A stretch of 64,000 nt of DNA from Paenibacillus rhizovicinus (GCF_010365285.1 NZ_CP048286.1:6560001-6624000); one strand, 5' to 3'; counted from the first letter of the stretch, positions 7,086 through 17,260 are shown. Notes: a model not told the origin generated them from the sequence alone. Numbers and translations: made by a program.

Positions 7086-9965
7086 ATGTCCGTTCTCATC
7101 ATGCTTCTTCGCAAGATGGCCAGAAATTATTGGCTGGTTATCTGTTTGTTCAGCGGAATGCTGCTATGCATCGCGCTCACGGCAAGTATGCCGATTTATA
7201 AAAATGCCGTTTTGCATCATATGCTCGTGCAAGATTTGGAGCGCAGTTATGAACAAACCGGGGATCATCCCGGCATGATAGCCGCGCAGTTTACGATGCA
7301 GACGGACAACGCGAAGGTCCAATCGAAGATTATGGACCGGTTCGACGCTTATTGGTCTTCGCATATTACGGGAAGCAAATTGCTGCATGTCACGCAGGAT
7401 CAAAAGCAGGTGGAGACGGTGCGGTTCGGACTTACGCCGACCGATCCTTCGCGAGTCGATCCGAAGGTGAAACGCAACGCCAAGCTGTCCATGCGTTCGA
7501 GTTTGGAGGAGCATATCCGGCTTATCGACGGGAAGCTTCCTTCGCAGACGAGAGTGGATGGCGTGTACGAAGTCATGGTCACGGACAGCGCGCTCGGTCA
7601 ACTCGGCATGCTGCTTGGTCAGGAATACGACATAAAAGATCCGAAGATCAAGGATACCTCGATCCGGATCAAGCCGGTAGCCGTCATTGTGGAGAAGGAT
7701 TTGAACGATCCGTTCTGGGGCATGCAGAATCTGAAGAACGATCAGAATACGCTCTTCCTGCCGGATAAGCTGTTCGAACAAGACTTTATTGCGAAACGCC
7801 CGATCATCATCGGACGGGTCGGCGGAACGGCCATCACCGATTACACCCAATTCAACCTGGATACCGCTGCTTACATGTTGAATTTGAAGACGAACTTGGC
7901 GCCCGACATGCTCGGCTCGTACAATTACTCGGTCAGTTCAACGGTTTGGGTTCCGGGCAGCGAGGCGATGACAGCTTACAGCGAGCGGGAGAAGACGCTT
8001 CGCACGCTGCTCTGGTCGCTTAATGTTCCTTTGTTTATCTTGATTGCGTTCTACTTCTACATGGTGACGAGCATGCTTGTCGAACGCCAAAAGGCAGAGA
8101 TTTCCGTGCTTCGCAGCCGCGGCGCATCCAGATTCCATCTCGTCCTGATGTATGCTGCAGAGTTCGGGCTTCTCGCAATCGCGGCTTATGCCATCGGACC
8201 GTGGCTTGGGATTTGGTTTACGCGGGTTCTCGGATCCACGAGCACCTTCCTGAACTTCGTAAACCGCGGATCGCTGCAGGTTGAGATGACTGCCGAGAGC
8301 TGGAAGTATGCTGCGGGCGCGGTGTTCGCCGCGTGGGTCCTTAACCTCGTTCCGGTATTTATCGCGACGAAAGTATCGATTGTGGATCAGAAGCGGGCGA
8401 AGGCCCGCGAAGGAAAACGGCCGATCTGGCAGCTCTTCGGGGTCGATATCATCCTGATTCTTGTCGCGTTGTACGGTCACTACATGTTCCGCCAACGGAT
8501 GACGGATCTTGTCAAGCTAGGCCTTGACGGAAAATCGTTGTCGGCAGATCCGCTGCTCTACACGATTCCGACGCTGTTTATTCTCGGCTCGGGACTCCTG
8601 ATGATGAGACTGTATCCGCTGTTCATCGCGCTCATTTACCGGATGGGCCGCAAGCGCTGGGCGCCGCAATACTACACCACGCTGCTGCTGGTCATCCGCC
8701 GGAATCGAATCTATCACGGGTTGATGCTGTTTCTCGTTCTGACGGTTGGAACGGGGATCTACAATGCCAATACGGCACGCACGCTGAACGAGAATATGGA
8801 AGACCAGATTTGGTATGCTGCCGGCAGCGATGTCGTGCTTCGCCAACACTGGGAGAGCGACGCTCCTTCAGGTCCTGCTGGGCCGCCTTCGGCCAACGAG
8901 CCCGTGCAGCAAGCTCCGGCGCCGGACGTCATTCATTATTTGGAGCCTCCTTTCGAACTGATTCAAACGCTGCCGGGCGTGGATACGGCCGCGAAAGTAT
9001 TTACGAAAGACGAAGCGCAGGCATGGCTCGGAACGAAGAGCGGCAAGGTCAAGCTGATGGGCATCGACACGGACGACTTCGGTAATGCCGCTTGGATGAA
9101 AGACAGCTTGATGCAGTACCCGTTCAACGATTATTTGAATTTGATTGCCGCCGACACGCATGCGGTATTGTTATCCAAAACCGCGGCGGATTTCTTCGGC
9201 GCGAAGGCCGGCGACGTCCTGGACGTAGGCTGGGAAGGGATTCGTCCGACAAGGCTTGTCGTATATGGCGTCGTGCCGTATTTCCCGGCGTTCAACCCGA
9301 ATCCGGTCGCTGCCGCGGAGGGAGGCGGCAAGAAGCAAGATCCGATGCTGATCGTCGGCCATTTGGACACGATTCAGAACGAGCTTGCCATGGAGCCGTA
9401 CGATGTGTGGCTGAAGCTTAAGCCGGGCGCGGATAGGCAAGCGATGCTCGACGAGATGGATAAACGGCATGTTCAGCTTGAAGGATTCAGCGATACGATC
9501 GGCAAAATCTCGGAGAGCCGCATGGATCCGTTCCGGATGGCGATCAACGGCGTCATGACGTTAGGTTTTATAATTTCGCTGGCGATCAGCTTCCTTGGGT
9601 TTATGCTCTTCTGGCTGTTGTCGCTCCAAGGCCGGATGCTGCAATTCGGTATCTACCGGGCGATGGGGATTTCCTTCAAGCAGCTGCTCGGCATGATGAC
9701 GCTGGAACAGCTGCTAACCACGGGCGCCGGATTCTTCATCGGCATCGCAACCGGAATCGCCGCAGGTCAAATCTACGTACCATTGTTCCAGCTCTCGTTC
9801 GATCCTGGAAGAATTGTGCCGCCGTTCGAAGTCATTTCCGATCATGCAGATATCATTAGGCTGGGCATCTCGACATGTTTCATGCTTGCTGCCGCGCTTG
9901 TTATTCTGACCTGGCTGCTGAAGCGGATGAATATTCACCAAGCGGTCAAGCTCGGGGAGGATTAG
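7086..9965 (+). CDS. FtsX-like ABC permease, double-size
   Basis: A 959-residue membrane protein with about ten transmembrane segments in two sets: one near the N-terminus, a block of about six between residues 310 and 570, and three in the last 130 residues. Two large extracytoplasmic regions lie between them. The segment after the second TM helix, KAEISVLRSRGAS, and the last block with FGIYRAMGISFKQLLGMMTLEQLL are FtsX-family cytoplasmic turns. This is a single long permease rather than two half-size ones. GGGAGG is 13 bases before the ATG. The ATPase gene at 9969 follows after 3 bases. Confidence 0.87.
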   Translation: MSVLIMLLRKMARNYWLVICLFSGMLLCIALTASMPIYKNAVLHHMLVQDLERSYEQTGDHPGMIAAQFTMQTDNAKVQSKIMDRFDAYWSSHITGSKLLHVTQDQKQVETVRFGLTPTDPSRVDPKVKRNAKLSMRSSLEEHIRLIDGKLPSQTRVDGVYEVMVTDSALGQLGMLLGQEYDIKDPKIKDTSIRIKPVAVIVEKDLNDPFWGMQNLKNDQNTLFLPDKLFEQDFIAKRPIIIGRVGGTAITDYTQFNLDTAAYMLNLKTNLAPDMLGSYNYSVSSTVWVPGSEAMTAYSEREKTLRTLLWSLNVPLFILIAFYFYMVTSMLVERQKAEISVLRSRGASRFHLVLMYAAEFGLLAIAAYAIGPWLGIWFTRVLGSTSTFLNFVNRGSLQVEMTAESWKYAAGAVFAAWVLNLVPVFIATKVSIVDQKRAKAREGKRPIWQLFGVDIILILVALYGHYMFRQRMTDLVKLGLDGKSLSADPLLYTIPTLFILGSGLLMMRLYPLFIALIYRMGRKRWAPQYYTTLLLVIRRNRIYHGLMLFLVLTVGTGIYNANTARTLNENMEDQIWYAAGSDVVLRQHWESDAPSGPAGPPSANEPVQQAPAPDVIHYLEPPFELIQTLPGVDTAAKVFTKDEAQAWLGTKSGKVKLMGIDTDDFGNAAWMKDSLMQYPFNDYLNLIAADTHAVLLSKTAADFFGAKAGDVLDVGWEGIRPTRLVVYGVVPYFPAFNPNPVAAAEGGGKKQDPMLIVGHLDTIQNELAMEPYDVWLKLKPGADRQAMLDEMDKRHVQLEGFSDTIGKISESRMDPFRMAINGVMTLGFIISLAISFLGFMLFWLLSLQGRMLQFGIYRAMGISFKQLLGMMTLEQLLTTGAGFFIGIATGIAAGQIYVPLFQLSFDPGRIVPPFEVISDHADIIRLGISTCFMLAAALVILTWLLKRMNIHQAVKLGED

Positions 9966-9968
9966 CTG

Positions 9969-10874
9969 TTGATAACATGTGAGAATTTAGTTAAAATTTA
10001 TAAAACTGCGGAAATCGAAGTCGTTGCGCTGCAAGGGTTGAATCTACAGGTGAATCAAGGCGAGATGATCGCCGTTATCGGGAATTCCGGCAGCGGGAAA
10101 TCAACCTTGATGAATATGCTCGGGGGATTGGATCGTCCGTCCGCAGGACGGCTTACCATCGCCGGCAAAGATATGTTGAAGCTGACGGATAAGGAACAGA
10201 ATGTATACAAACGTGAAACCGTCGGTTTTATATGGCAAAATAAAGCGCGCAACCTCGTTCCTTACTTGACGGCCAGGGAGAATGTCGAAATTCCGATGCT
10301 GCTGCATGACCGGAAGAAGAAACGGATGCGCGCGATAGAGCTGCTGGAAGCGGTGGGGCTCGGTTCGAGGACCGGCCATAAGCTGCAGCAGCTTTCGGGA
10401 GGCGAGCAGCAGCGCGTGGCAATTGCCATCGCGCTCGCTAACCGGCCTAAATTGCTGCTTGCCGATGAACCGACGGGCGCGCTCGATACGCGCACGTCGG
10501 ATCAAATCATGGCGCTGCTGCGGAAACTCAATGCCGAGATGGGGCTGACGATCGTCATCGTTACGCATGATTTGGATCTCGCGAAGCAGGTTCAACGCGT
10601 CGTGCTCATCCGTGACGGCCGGACATCCTCGGAAATGATCCGAAGGACGGACGAACACGATGCCGAGGATGAGTCGGGAGAAGAAGGTCTTGATACCCAT
10701 ATCGAATATGCGGTAATGGACCGGTCCGGTCGCATTCAAGTACCTGAGCATTATTTGGCTGCTGTAGGCGCCAAGGATGCGGATAAAGTATTGCTGCGGC
10801 TGGAAGAGGATCATATCGTTTTGCGGCCGGTAGCGGCGGTTGAGGCAAAACGGGGGGCTGAGAGTACGAACTAA
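9969..10874 (+). CDS. ABC transporter ATP-binding protein with AbrB-like C-terminal tail
   Basis: A 301-residue protein. Residues 1 to about 225 are a MacB/LolD-type ATPase: Walker [10 protein letters not shown] (38-46), signature LSGGEQQR near 144, Walker [13 protein letters not shown], and THDLDLA. An acidic linker ([13 protein letters not shown]) leads to a tail of about 45 residues, [14 protein letters not shown] then [16 protein letters not shown], which resembles the swapped-hairpin AbrB/SpoVT fold. The family normally ends near residue 230, so the tail is extra. The TTG start is 8 bases after GGGGAGG, inside the permease 3' end. Domain identity of the tail is an inference from pattern only. 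Confidence 0.85.
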   Translation: MITCENLVKIYKTAEIEVVALQGLNLQVNQGEMIAVIGNSGSGKSTLMNMLGGLDRPSAGRLTIAGKDMLKLTDKEQNVYKRETVGFIWQNKARNLVPYLTARENVEIPMLLHDRKKKRMRAIELLEAVGLGSRTGHKLQQLSGGEQQRVAIAIALANRPKLLLADEPTGALDTRTSDQIMALLRKLNAEMGLTIVIVTHDLDLAKQVQRVVLIRDGRTSSEMIRRTDEHDAEDESGEEGLDTHIEYAVMDRSGRIQVPEHYLAAVGAKDADKVLLRLEEDHIVLRPVAAVEAKRGAESTN

Positions 10875-10903
10875 ATATTTTAAAGAGAAACGGACGGGTC
10901 ATC

Positions 10904-11962
10904 ATGAGAGGTAAAGTGAGAATTCAAGAAATCGCTGATTTAGCTGGTGTCTCCAAGTTCGCTGTTTCTCGGGCATTATCAGGCAAGAGCGGTGTAAGCG
11001 TTCAAACGAGGGAGAAGATTCTAAGGGTCGCCGGACAGCTGGGTTATTTTAAGAACAATGAACCGCAGCGCATCACGGGCGAGCTGCAAGAATTCGAAGA
11101 TAACAAGTGGGACGGCACGATCGTTGTCATGTTTCCTAACTTGCGTTATCAGAACAGGGAGCATGTGTATTGGGGGCCGGTCTTTGAAGGGGTGTCTTCG
11201 CGCCTCCGTCAACGCGGACTCGACATCATTACGATTACGGAACCGTCCGACGATAATGTATTTAAGCTGCTGAATCCGGAGGCCATACAAGGCATCATAA
11301 CGATCGGCACGGTTTCTACGCAAATATTGCTGGAAATCAAGAAGATGGACATTCCTGTCGTCATGGTTGACCACATCGATCCCGTATTTGCCTGCGATAC
11401 GATATTTACGGACAATTTCACCAGCACGCAGCAAATGATGATGAAGCTGATCAGCAAAGGGTACCGCAAATTTCAATTTGTCGGCTGCATCAAGGAAGCG
11501 CAGAGCTATCTCGAACGTTGGCTGGCGTTCCGTTCGACGCTCGAGAGCTGTGATATAGTACTGCACCAGGATCCGATGCTGATCGGTCCGGAGGCAGAAG
11601 ATATCTTTGTCTTATTCGAGAAATATAAGCCTACGGATCTTCCGGAGGTATACGTGTGCGCGCATGACGTTAACGCGCAGTTTCTGATCGAACAGCTGAG
11701 CAAGCTGAATATCGAAGTGCCTGTCGATTGTGCCGTGACCGGGTTCGACAACACTTGTCATACCCATCCGATTCTTGCGACAGTGAACGTGAACAAAGAG
11801 CTGCTCGGAATGAGAGCGGTCGACCAAATGTTATGGCGCATCCAAAACCCGGCTTCTGCGCACGAGAAAAAACTGATTTATGCCGATGTTGTCCTGCGCG
11901 AGAATTATGCGTATTCCCTTCAACACGATGGAGCTCGTGACAGCGTGGATGCGGGAACCTAA
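10904..11962 (+). CDS. LacI-family transcriptional regulator
   Basis: A 352-residue repressor or activator. The helix-turn-helix IQEIADLAGVSKFAVSRALSGKSGVS spans about residues 6-31 (several short motifs), followed by the hinge helix and a periplasmic-binding-protein-like effector domain with PVVMVDHIDP and VTGFDNT. Such proteins bind sugars or phosphosugars. It lies 30 bases after the ABC ATPase and directly upstream of the sugar-transport locus, for which it is the obvious regulator. LacI-type palindromes at 5294-5307 and 12516-12529 are candidate operators. Its own ribosome binding site is weak (AAAGAGAAACGG). Confidence 0.9.
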   Translation: MRGKVRIQEIADLAGVSKFAVSRALSGKSGVSVQTREKILRVAGQLGYFKNNEPQRITGELQEFEDNKWDGTIVVMFPNLRYQNREHVYWGPVFEGVSSRLRQRGLDIITITEPSDDNVFKLLNPEAIQGIITIGTVSTQILLEIKKMDIPVVMVDHIDPVFACDTIFTDNFTSTQQMMMKLISKGYRKFQFVGCIKEAQSYLERWLAFRSTLESCDIVLHQDPMLIGPEAEDIFVLFEKYKPTDLPEVYVCAHDVNAQFLIEQLSKLNIEVPVDCAVTGFDNTCHTHPILATVNVNKELLGMRAVDQMLWRIQNPASAHEKKLIYADVVLRENYAYSLQHDGARDSVDAGT

Positions 11963-11984
11963 AATTTTTCTAAAGTTAGGTTTT
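11956..11984 (+). terminator. Weak terminator-like hairpin after the LacI-type gene
   Basis: AACCTAA (11956-11962, includes the stop codon) pairs with TTAGGTT (11976-11982), followed by TT. The 7-bp AT-rich stem and 13-base loop make this a weak candidate. Confidence 0.3.
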
Positions 11985-12422
11985 CTGAAGTTAGCTTATG
12001 TTAAATTATCATCATTACTAAGTAGATAGCAACGCATTATGTTCTGCGAGTACCTTCATCAAATCAACAACCACGCAAACTTCTCGTCTTGTCTCATCTC
12101 GAAAGCGAAGATGGGACGCACCTCATAATGACAACGCTTTCAAATCCGTTAGTTCCATCTTGCCAGCTGCTTGCACAGAGAATGAAGCATACATGGCAAA
12201 TTACAAACACTCTATTTTTATTGAATAATGGGATCTGGACAGTTTTTTCAAAAGGTCATCGATTTTCGGTTAGTTTGTCTTGTTGCAAACGATTAATCTG
12301 GAGAGAGGCGGCTCATTTTTTATGATTTTCGGGTTATTAAACATGCGCACTAATGAAATAACAAAAGAAAAACAAATGAAATAACCGGTTGCGAAAATGT
12401 TGTGAAAAACGCAAAAATGCAA
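11985..12422 (+). other. Long AT-rich intergenic stretch without a convincing gene
   Basis: Between the LacI-type gene and the sugar-binding lipoprotein lie about 660 bases. The part before the promoter has no ORF with a ribosome binding site and family character. It holds short A-rich direct repeats (AATGAAATAACAAAAG and AAATGAAATAACCGG, around 12352-12385). It may contain further regulator sites, but none could be established by eye. Confidence 0.4.
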
Positions 12423-12452
12423 TTGACTAATTTTAGCTTAGGATGCTATTAT
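12423..12452 (+). promoter_or_regulatory. Sigma-A promoter of the sugar-binding protein gene
   Basis: TTGACT (12423-12428), an 18-base spacer and TATTAT (12447-12452). The implied leader before the ATG at 12627 is about 165 bases, unusually long, with a LacI-type operator in it. Confidence 0.65.
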
Positions 12453-12515
12453 TGACATGTAAGTCATCAGACACTTCGCAAACCGGTGGTGATGGGGGTA
12501 CGTAAAAGCAAAGAA

Positions 12516-12529
12516 TGTAAACGGTTACG
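12516..12529 (+). promoter_or_regulatory. LacI-family operator in the 5' leader
   Basis: TGTAAACGGTTACG is a near-palindrome of the LacI/CcpA operator type (TGTAANCGNTTACN, shared with 5294-5307). It lies about 57 bases downstream of the expected transcription start, a position that would block elongation. Confidence 0.6.
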
Positions 12530-12626
12530 AAGATGATAGTTAGAGAGAAATGCATCTCGGTACCCGGTGAACCTTACCGGAGCAAACAGTTTTGCTCACA
12601 AAAAAAATCGGGAGGTTGTTTTGCGA

Positions 12627-14060
12627 ATGAAAAATATGAAAGCACTTACAATTCTGTTAGCAGCGGCTATGGTCACTTTAACGGGATGCGGCAGCAGCAG
12701 CGACAACAGTGGTAACGCTGCCACTAATACGCCGGCGAACGATACGACAGCTAACAATACCGCAACCGGCAATAATGCCGCGACTGGTAACGATGCTGCC
12801 GCTAACAATACTGCTGCAGATAACACCGCCGCGAACAATACCGCTGCCGATGATGCCGATGCGCCAGCCGCAACGAATCTCGACGGTCGTGAAATTCATA
12901 TCTCCGCATGGTGGGATGGAACGCCTAAAGGCGATACGGCGGATTCGAAGAAAGCGCTCGACAAGTTACATGAAGTCGAGAAGAAATACAATGTCAAAAT
13001 CAAGTATGACAACATTCCGTTCGATAAATATATGGATAAGTTCACGACAGCGGCGTTGTCCGGAACACCAATGGCCGATATCTCCATCCTTGAGTTCAAG
13101 CGTGCTCTTGCTCCGATTAAACAAGGTTTGCTCCTTCCTCTTTCTGACTACACGCAAGCGACAAGCGATATTAACAACGAACAAGTTCACACGACTAAGC
13201 TTCCTCAATTGCTGGGCAACGATTACTTCTTCGGCGGAAAAGGCGTTTCGACTGTAGGCATGTTCTACAACCGCGACCTGTTCAAGAAGCTGGGGCTGCC
13301 AGATCCGCAAGATCTGTACGCAAGCGGCGAATGGAACTGGGATAAATTCCTTGAAGTTGCCAAGCAAGCCACGACCGATACCAATAATGACGGCAAACCG
13401 GATACTTGGGGCTTCGCAGACTGGGCACCAGGCGCAGCGCGCGACTTTGGCGTAACGAACGGCGCGTTGTTCGTTAATGACGACCTGTCCGTCGGCTTCA
13501 CGGATCCGAAAATGATTGAAACATTGGAATTCATCAACCGTCTGTACAATACAGAGAACGTTGTAAAAGTTAAAAAAGGCGACAAAAACAGCTGGGATGA
13601 AACATCGACATTTAAAGACGGCGACGTTGCCATGACGTCGAACTTTGACTGGAACGTCGGCGGATTGCCATTCGAAGTCGGCGTCGTACCGAACCCGCAA
13701 GGTCCAAGCGGCGACGGCAAATACACATACGCGAATACAGCTCAGAACGGCTGGGTCATTCCGAAAGGCGTAAAAGATCCGCAAGCCGTCTACCAAATTT
13801 ACGAAGAACTGCAGGATGTGCCTTCGACAGAAGAATACCTGGGTCAAAACGGACTGGAAGCACTCTTTAAGAACCAATCCGACATCGATATGGCCCTTCA
13901 ACACATTAACAACACCGGCCGTATCTCGCTCGAAGAAGGTGTGACCGACTACCCTTGGTTCTCGGTTATGGATGACATCATCAAGAAAAAACTTTCTGTA
14001 AAAGCGACCGTTGAAAAATACAAAGCGCCTGCTGAAGCTGCACTTGCAAAATTGAAATAA
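12627..14060 (+). CDS. Sugar ABC transporter substrate-binding lipoprotein
   Basis: A 477-residue family-1 extracellular solute-binding protein. The signal peptide ends in VTLTGC, so C21 is the lipidation site. It is followed by a long low-complexity linker of Asn, Thr, Ala and Asp (about residues 25-85), then the binding domain beginning DGREIHISAWWDG and containing AALSGTPMADISIL, NRDLFKKLGLPDP and FADWAPGA. The linker length is unusual and should hold the domain away from the membrane through the thick wall. ATG at 12627 is preceded by GGGAGG at 12610-12615. The ligand is probably an oligosaccharide; GH26 and other hydrolase genes in the locus suggest a mannan or glucomannan product. Confidence 0.9.
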   Translation: MKNMKALTILLAAAMVTLTGCGSSSDNSGNAATNTPANDTTANNTATGNNAATGNDAAANNTAADNTAANNTAADDADAPAATNLDGREIHISAWWDGTPKGDTADSKKALDKLHEVEKKYNVKIKYDNIPFDKYMDKFTTAALSGTPMADISILEFKRALAPIKQGLLLPLSDYTQATSDINNEQVHTTKLPQLLGNDYFFGGKGVSTVGMFYNRDLFKKLGLPDPQDLYASGEWNWDKFLEVAKQATTDTNNDGKPDTWGFADWAPGAARDFGVTNGALFVNDDLSVGFTDPKMIETLEFINRLYNTENVVKVKKGDKNSWDETSTFKDGDVAMTSNFDWNVGGLPFEVGVVPNPQGPSGDGKYTYANTAQNGWVIPKGVKDPQAVYQIYEELQDVPSTEEYLGQNGLEALFKNQSDIDMALQHINNTGRISLEEGVTDYPWFSVMDDIIKKKLSVKATVEKYKAPAEAALAKLK

Positions 14061-14091
14061 TCATCGATACTAGGCTGGTAGTGAAGGGAGG

Positions 14092-14125
14092 GGAGGGCCG
14101 GATGTCCCGGTACAACCCTCCTTTT
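14092..14125 (+). terminator. Terminator or attenuator after the sugar-binding protein gene
   Basis: GGAGGGCCGG pairs with CCGG...CCCTCC (14107-14110, 14116-14121) with a 5-base bulge, followed by TTTTC. It probably reduces read-through into the downstream transporter genes. No clear new promoter was identified in 14126-14311. Confidence 0.55.
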
Positions 14126-14311
14126 CTATTCAAATCGAGCATAACAAATGGCAAACAAAGTGGATAATAAATATCAATCATAATCATAAATATGTTTGGC
14201 ATATCGATAGGGTTGTTATGTGCAGACAGGACGATAAGTGTACATGATTGCGCTTTCGTCAGCGGGATGAGTGAGCCGCTAGAATCAAGTCGCCGCCTAG
14301 GAGGGCTGACA

Positions 14312-17248
14312 TTGAAAGGGAGAAAACGACTTAAGAAATGGGTAACGACGGGGGCATGCATCGTCGTTGCGGTTGGGCTGCTCGTAGTATGGTCCCAGAC
14401 GGGCGATGACAGCACGGTTGCGGCAGGAGGCCAGTCGGCGTTTGCTGAAGGTTCCTGGTCTACACAGCAGCAGAGCCGCGGAGATTATGCGGATTATTTG
14501 GCCCAAAACGCGAGCGCTGACTTCGCAGATCAAGAAATCATCATGGACGCTTCCAATTACGCCAAGACGGACGGCGACGGGTTCGAGAAGATCGACAATT
14601 ATGAAGGCCAATCCGGAACTTCTCTTAAAACAGGCGAACAGGGCAGCGTTGAATGGGACATCGATGTGAAGCAAGCAGGATTTTATAACATCGGCGTCCA
14701 GTATTTTCCGATTGCAGGGAAGAGCTCGAGCATTGAGCGTTCGCTAATGATTGATGGCGCCGTTCCGTTCACGGAAGCGTCTTATCTGCAATTTGACCGG
14801 GTTTGGGATAATGAATTGGACCACATCAAACAGGATAATCAAGGCAATGACCTGCGTCCGCAGCAAGTCGAGAAGCCGGAGTGGCGCGAGGCGATGCTTG
14901 AAGATTCGGATGGTTATTACGCAGATCCGTTCAAGTTTTACTTAAGTGCCGGCCGGCATACGCTGACTTTCGTTTCCCAGCGTGAGCCGATGGTGATCCA
15001 TCAAGTGAAATTGTATCAACAGAAGCAGCCTGTTGCTTACGCGGATGCGCTGAAACAATATGAACAAGACGGGTTGAAGAAAACGGACGGTCAATTGATC
15101 ACCGTTCAAGGCGAGGCTGCCAGTGCGAAGTCGTCGCCTACGCTTTATCCGCAAACCGAACGCTCGACGGGCTCCGTTACGCCGTATAGTCCGAAGCTTA
15201 TCCGTGTCAATACGATCGGCGGCAACAACTGGCGTTTGCCAGGCCAGTGGATCGAATGGGAAGTCGATGTGCCCGAAGCGGGTCTCTACAAAATCGGCAT
15301 GAAATCGAAGCAGCAATTTGTTCGGGGACTCTACTCGACGCGCCGGCTTTTAATAAACGGCGAAGTACCTTTCAAGGAAGCAGAGGAAATTCCTTTCCGG
15401 TATAAAAACGGCTACCGCATCGATGTCATGGGCGGCGACGAGCCGTACCTGTTCAAGCTCGAGAAAGGCAAGAATATCATTCGCATGGAAGACACGTTAG
15501 GCGAATTCGCGCCGCTCATTCGCGAAGTGAAAGAGAGCTTGTACAATCTCAATGCGATGTATCGCAAAATCATCATGATCACCGGCGCTTCCCCGGATAA
15601 GTACCGCGATTACCGACTGGACAAGCAAGTTCCCAAGATGCTGGAAACCTTTAAGTCGGAAAGCGAGCGGCTTACTGCCGTCAGCAAAGAATTGAAACGG
15701 CTGTCCGGCGGCAGCAGCGATTCCGAAGCCTTATTGAAAACGATGGCGATGCAGTTAACTGAATTGGTGAAGGATCCGGATACGATTCCGCGCCGCCTGG
15801 CGTCTTTCAAGAGCAATGCGGGGGGACTCGGCACATGGCTGCAAAAAGCGATTGAGATGCCTTTGCAAATCGATGAAATTTACGTCGCTTCTCCTGCCAA
15901 GAAGTTCCCTAAAGCTGGAGAAGGCTTCTTCTCGAAGATCAAGCATGAAGTCGCGACATTCGCTTATTCGTTCGTCATCGACTACAACCAAATCGGTAAT
16001 GATTCCGATCAGAAGAACCAAAAAACGATTACGGTATGGATCGGAAGCGGCCGAGATCAGGCGAATACGCTTAAAGCGATGATCGATGAAACCTTTACGC
16101 CCGAAACGGGCATTAACGTCAACTTGAAGCTTGTCCAAATGAATACGCTGTTGCCAGCAACGTTAGCCGGCCGCGGACCGGACGTTGCGATGCAAATCAG
16201 CAACGATATTCCGGTCAACTACGCGATGCGAGATGCGGCAGCCGACTTATCGCACTTCGCCGATTATCCGGAAATAGCGAAGAGGTTCCGCGAAAGCGCG
16301 CTTGTTCCTTACACCTATGAGAAAGGCGTATACGCGCTGCCGGAAACGCAAACTTTCAACATGCTCTTCTATCGCAAGGACGTTCTGCAGGAGCTGGGCC
16401 TTGAAGTTCCGCAAACTTGGGACGATGTGTACAAGCTGCTGACCGTACTCAGCAAGAACCGGATGCAATTCGGCATGCCGATCACGGTGCCGCAGACGTC
16501 GGTGCCTGTACCTGGCCAGAACATACCTCCGAACTCGATTTTCGGGTCATTGCTGATGCAGAACGGTGGACAATTCTATCGCAATGGCGGCAAAGAATCC
16601 GATCTGGATTCCAAAATCGGCGTAGAAACGTTCAAGACGTGGACGGATCTTTACAGCGATTACAAGCTGGAACGCGAATTCGATTTCGCGAACCGATTCC
16701 GTACCGGTGAAATGCCGATCGGCATCGTGGATTATACGACCTATAACCAGCTCACCGTATTCGCGCCGGAGATTCGCGGCATGTGGGGATTTGCTCCGAT
16801 TCCGGGAACGAAACAACCGGACGGCACGATCAACAGAGATACGCCAAGTACCGGTAACGGCACTTTGATGATGAACGACGCGAAAGACAAAGATTCGTCA
16901 TGGGAATTCATGAAGTGGTGGACGAGCGAGGAAACGCAAACGAATTTCGGCCGGGAGATGGAAGCGCTCATGGGAGCTTCCGCGCGTTATCCGACGGCGA
17001 ATATCAAAGCGCTTGACAGCTTGCCATGGCCGGTTGCCGATTATCAAGCCTTGAAGGCTCAGTTCGAATACGTCAAAGGCATTCCTGAGGTTCCGGGCGG
17101 TTATTTCACCGGACGCCATCTTCAGAACGCATTCTTGAAAGTGGTTGTCGAGAATAAGACGGAAGCACGAGAATCCATACTTGATTACACCCAATATATT
17201 CAAGACGAAATAAAAGCCAAACGCAAAGAATTCGGCTTGCCGGAATAA
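14312..17248 (+). CDS. Membrane-anchored multidomain extracellular solute-binding protein
   Basis: A 978-residue protein, about twice the usual length for a sugar-binding protein. A basic N-terminus and a single TM segment (about residues 10-28) are followed by two beta-sandwich, carbohydrate-binding-like modules (about 75-240 and 263-400; the second has GQWIEWEVDVPEAGLYKIG-type wording shared with the first as VEWDIDVKQAGFYNIG), a helical region (about 405-560), and a family-1 solute-binding domain from about residue 569 (KTITVWIGSG, LAGRGPDVAMQ). TTG at 14312 has TAGGAGGG (14299-14304) 7 bases upstream. It has no lipobox. Next to two permease pairs it is probably a receptor that holds polymer or large oligosaccharide. 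Confidence 0.82.
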   Translation: MKGRKRLKKWVTTGACIVVAVGLLVVWSQTGDDSTVAAGGQSAFAEGSWSTQQQSRGDYADYLAQNASADFADQEIIMDASNYAKTDGDGFEKIDNYEGQSGTSLKTGEQGSVEWDIDVKQAGFYNIGVQYFPIAGKSSSIERSLMIDGAVPFTEASYLQFDRVWDNELDHIKQDNQGNDLRPQQVEKPEWREAMLEDSDGYYADPFKFYLSAGRHTLTFVSQREPMVIHQVKLYQQKQPVAYADALKQYEQDGLKKTDGQLITVQGEAASAKSSPTLYPQTERSTGSVTPYSPKLIRVNTIGGNNWRLPGQWIEWEVDVPEAGLYKIGMKSKQQFVRGLYSTRRLLINGEVPFKEAEEIPFRYKNGYRIDVMGGDEPYLFKLEKGKNIIRMEDTLGEFAPLIREVKESLYNLNAMYRKIIMITGASPDKYRDYRLDKQVPKMLETFKSESERLTAVSKELKRLSGGSSDSEALLKTMAMQLTELVKDPDTIPRRLASFKSNAGGLGTWLQKAIEMPLQIDEIYVASPAKKFPKAGEGFFSKIKHEVATFAYSFVIDYNQIGNDSDQKNQKTITVWIGSGRDQANTLKAMIDETFTPETGINVNLKLVQMNTLLPATLAGRGPDVAMQISNDIPVNYAMRDAAADLSHFADYPEIAKRFRESALVPYTYEKGVYALPETQTFNMLFYRKDVLQELGLEVPQTWDDVYKLLTVLSKNRMQFGMPITVPQTSVPVPGQNIPPNSIFGSLLMQNGGQFYRNGGKESDLDSKIGVETFKTWTDLYSDYKLEREFDFANRFRTGEMPIGIVDYTTYNQLTVFAPEIRGMWGFAPIPGTKQPDGTINRDTPSTGNGTLMMNDAKDKDSSWEFMKWWTSEETQTNFGREMEALMGASARYPTANIKALDSLPWPVADYQALKAQFEYVKGIPEVPGGYFTGRHLQNAFLKVVVENKTEARESILDYTQYIQDEIKAKRKEFGLPE

Positions 17249-17260
17249 GGAGGGATCCAT

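Noticed and set aside
12298..12320. Further cre-like site near GCAAACGATTAATC
   Set aside because: Too many mismatches to the consensus to support it.
12089..12325. 78-codon frame upstream of the sugar-binding protein
   Set aside because: Cys-rich, AT-rich and without a ribosome binding site; it probably arose by chance in the regulatory region.
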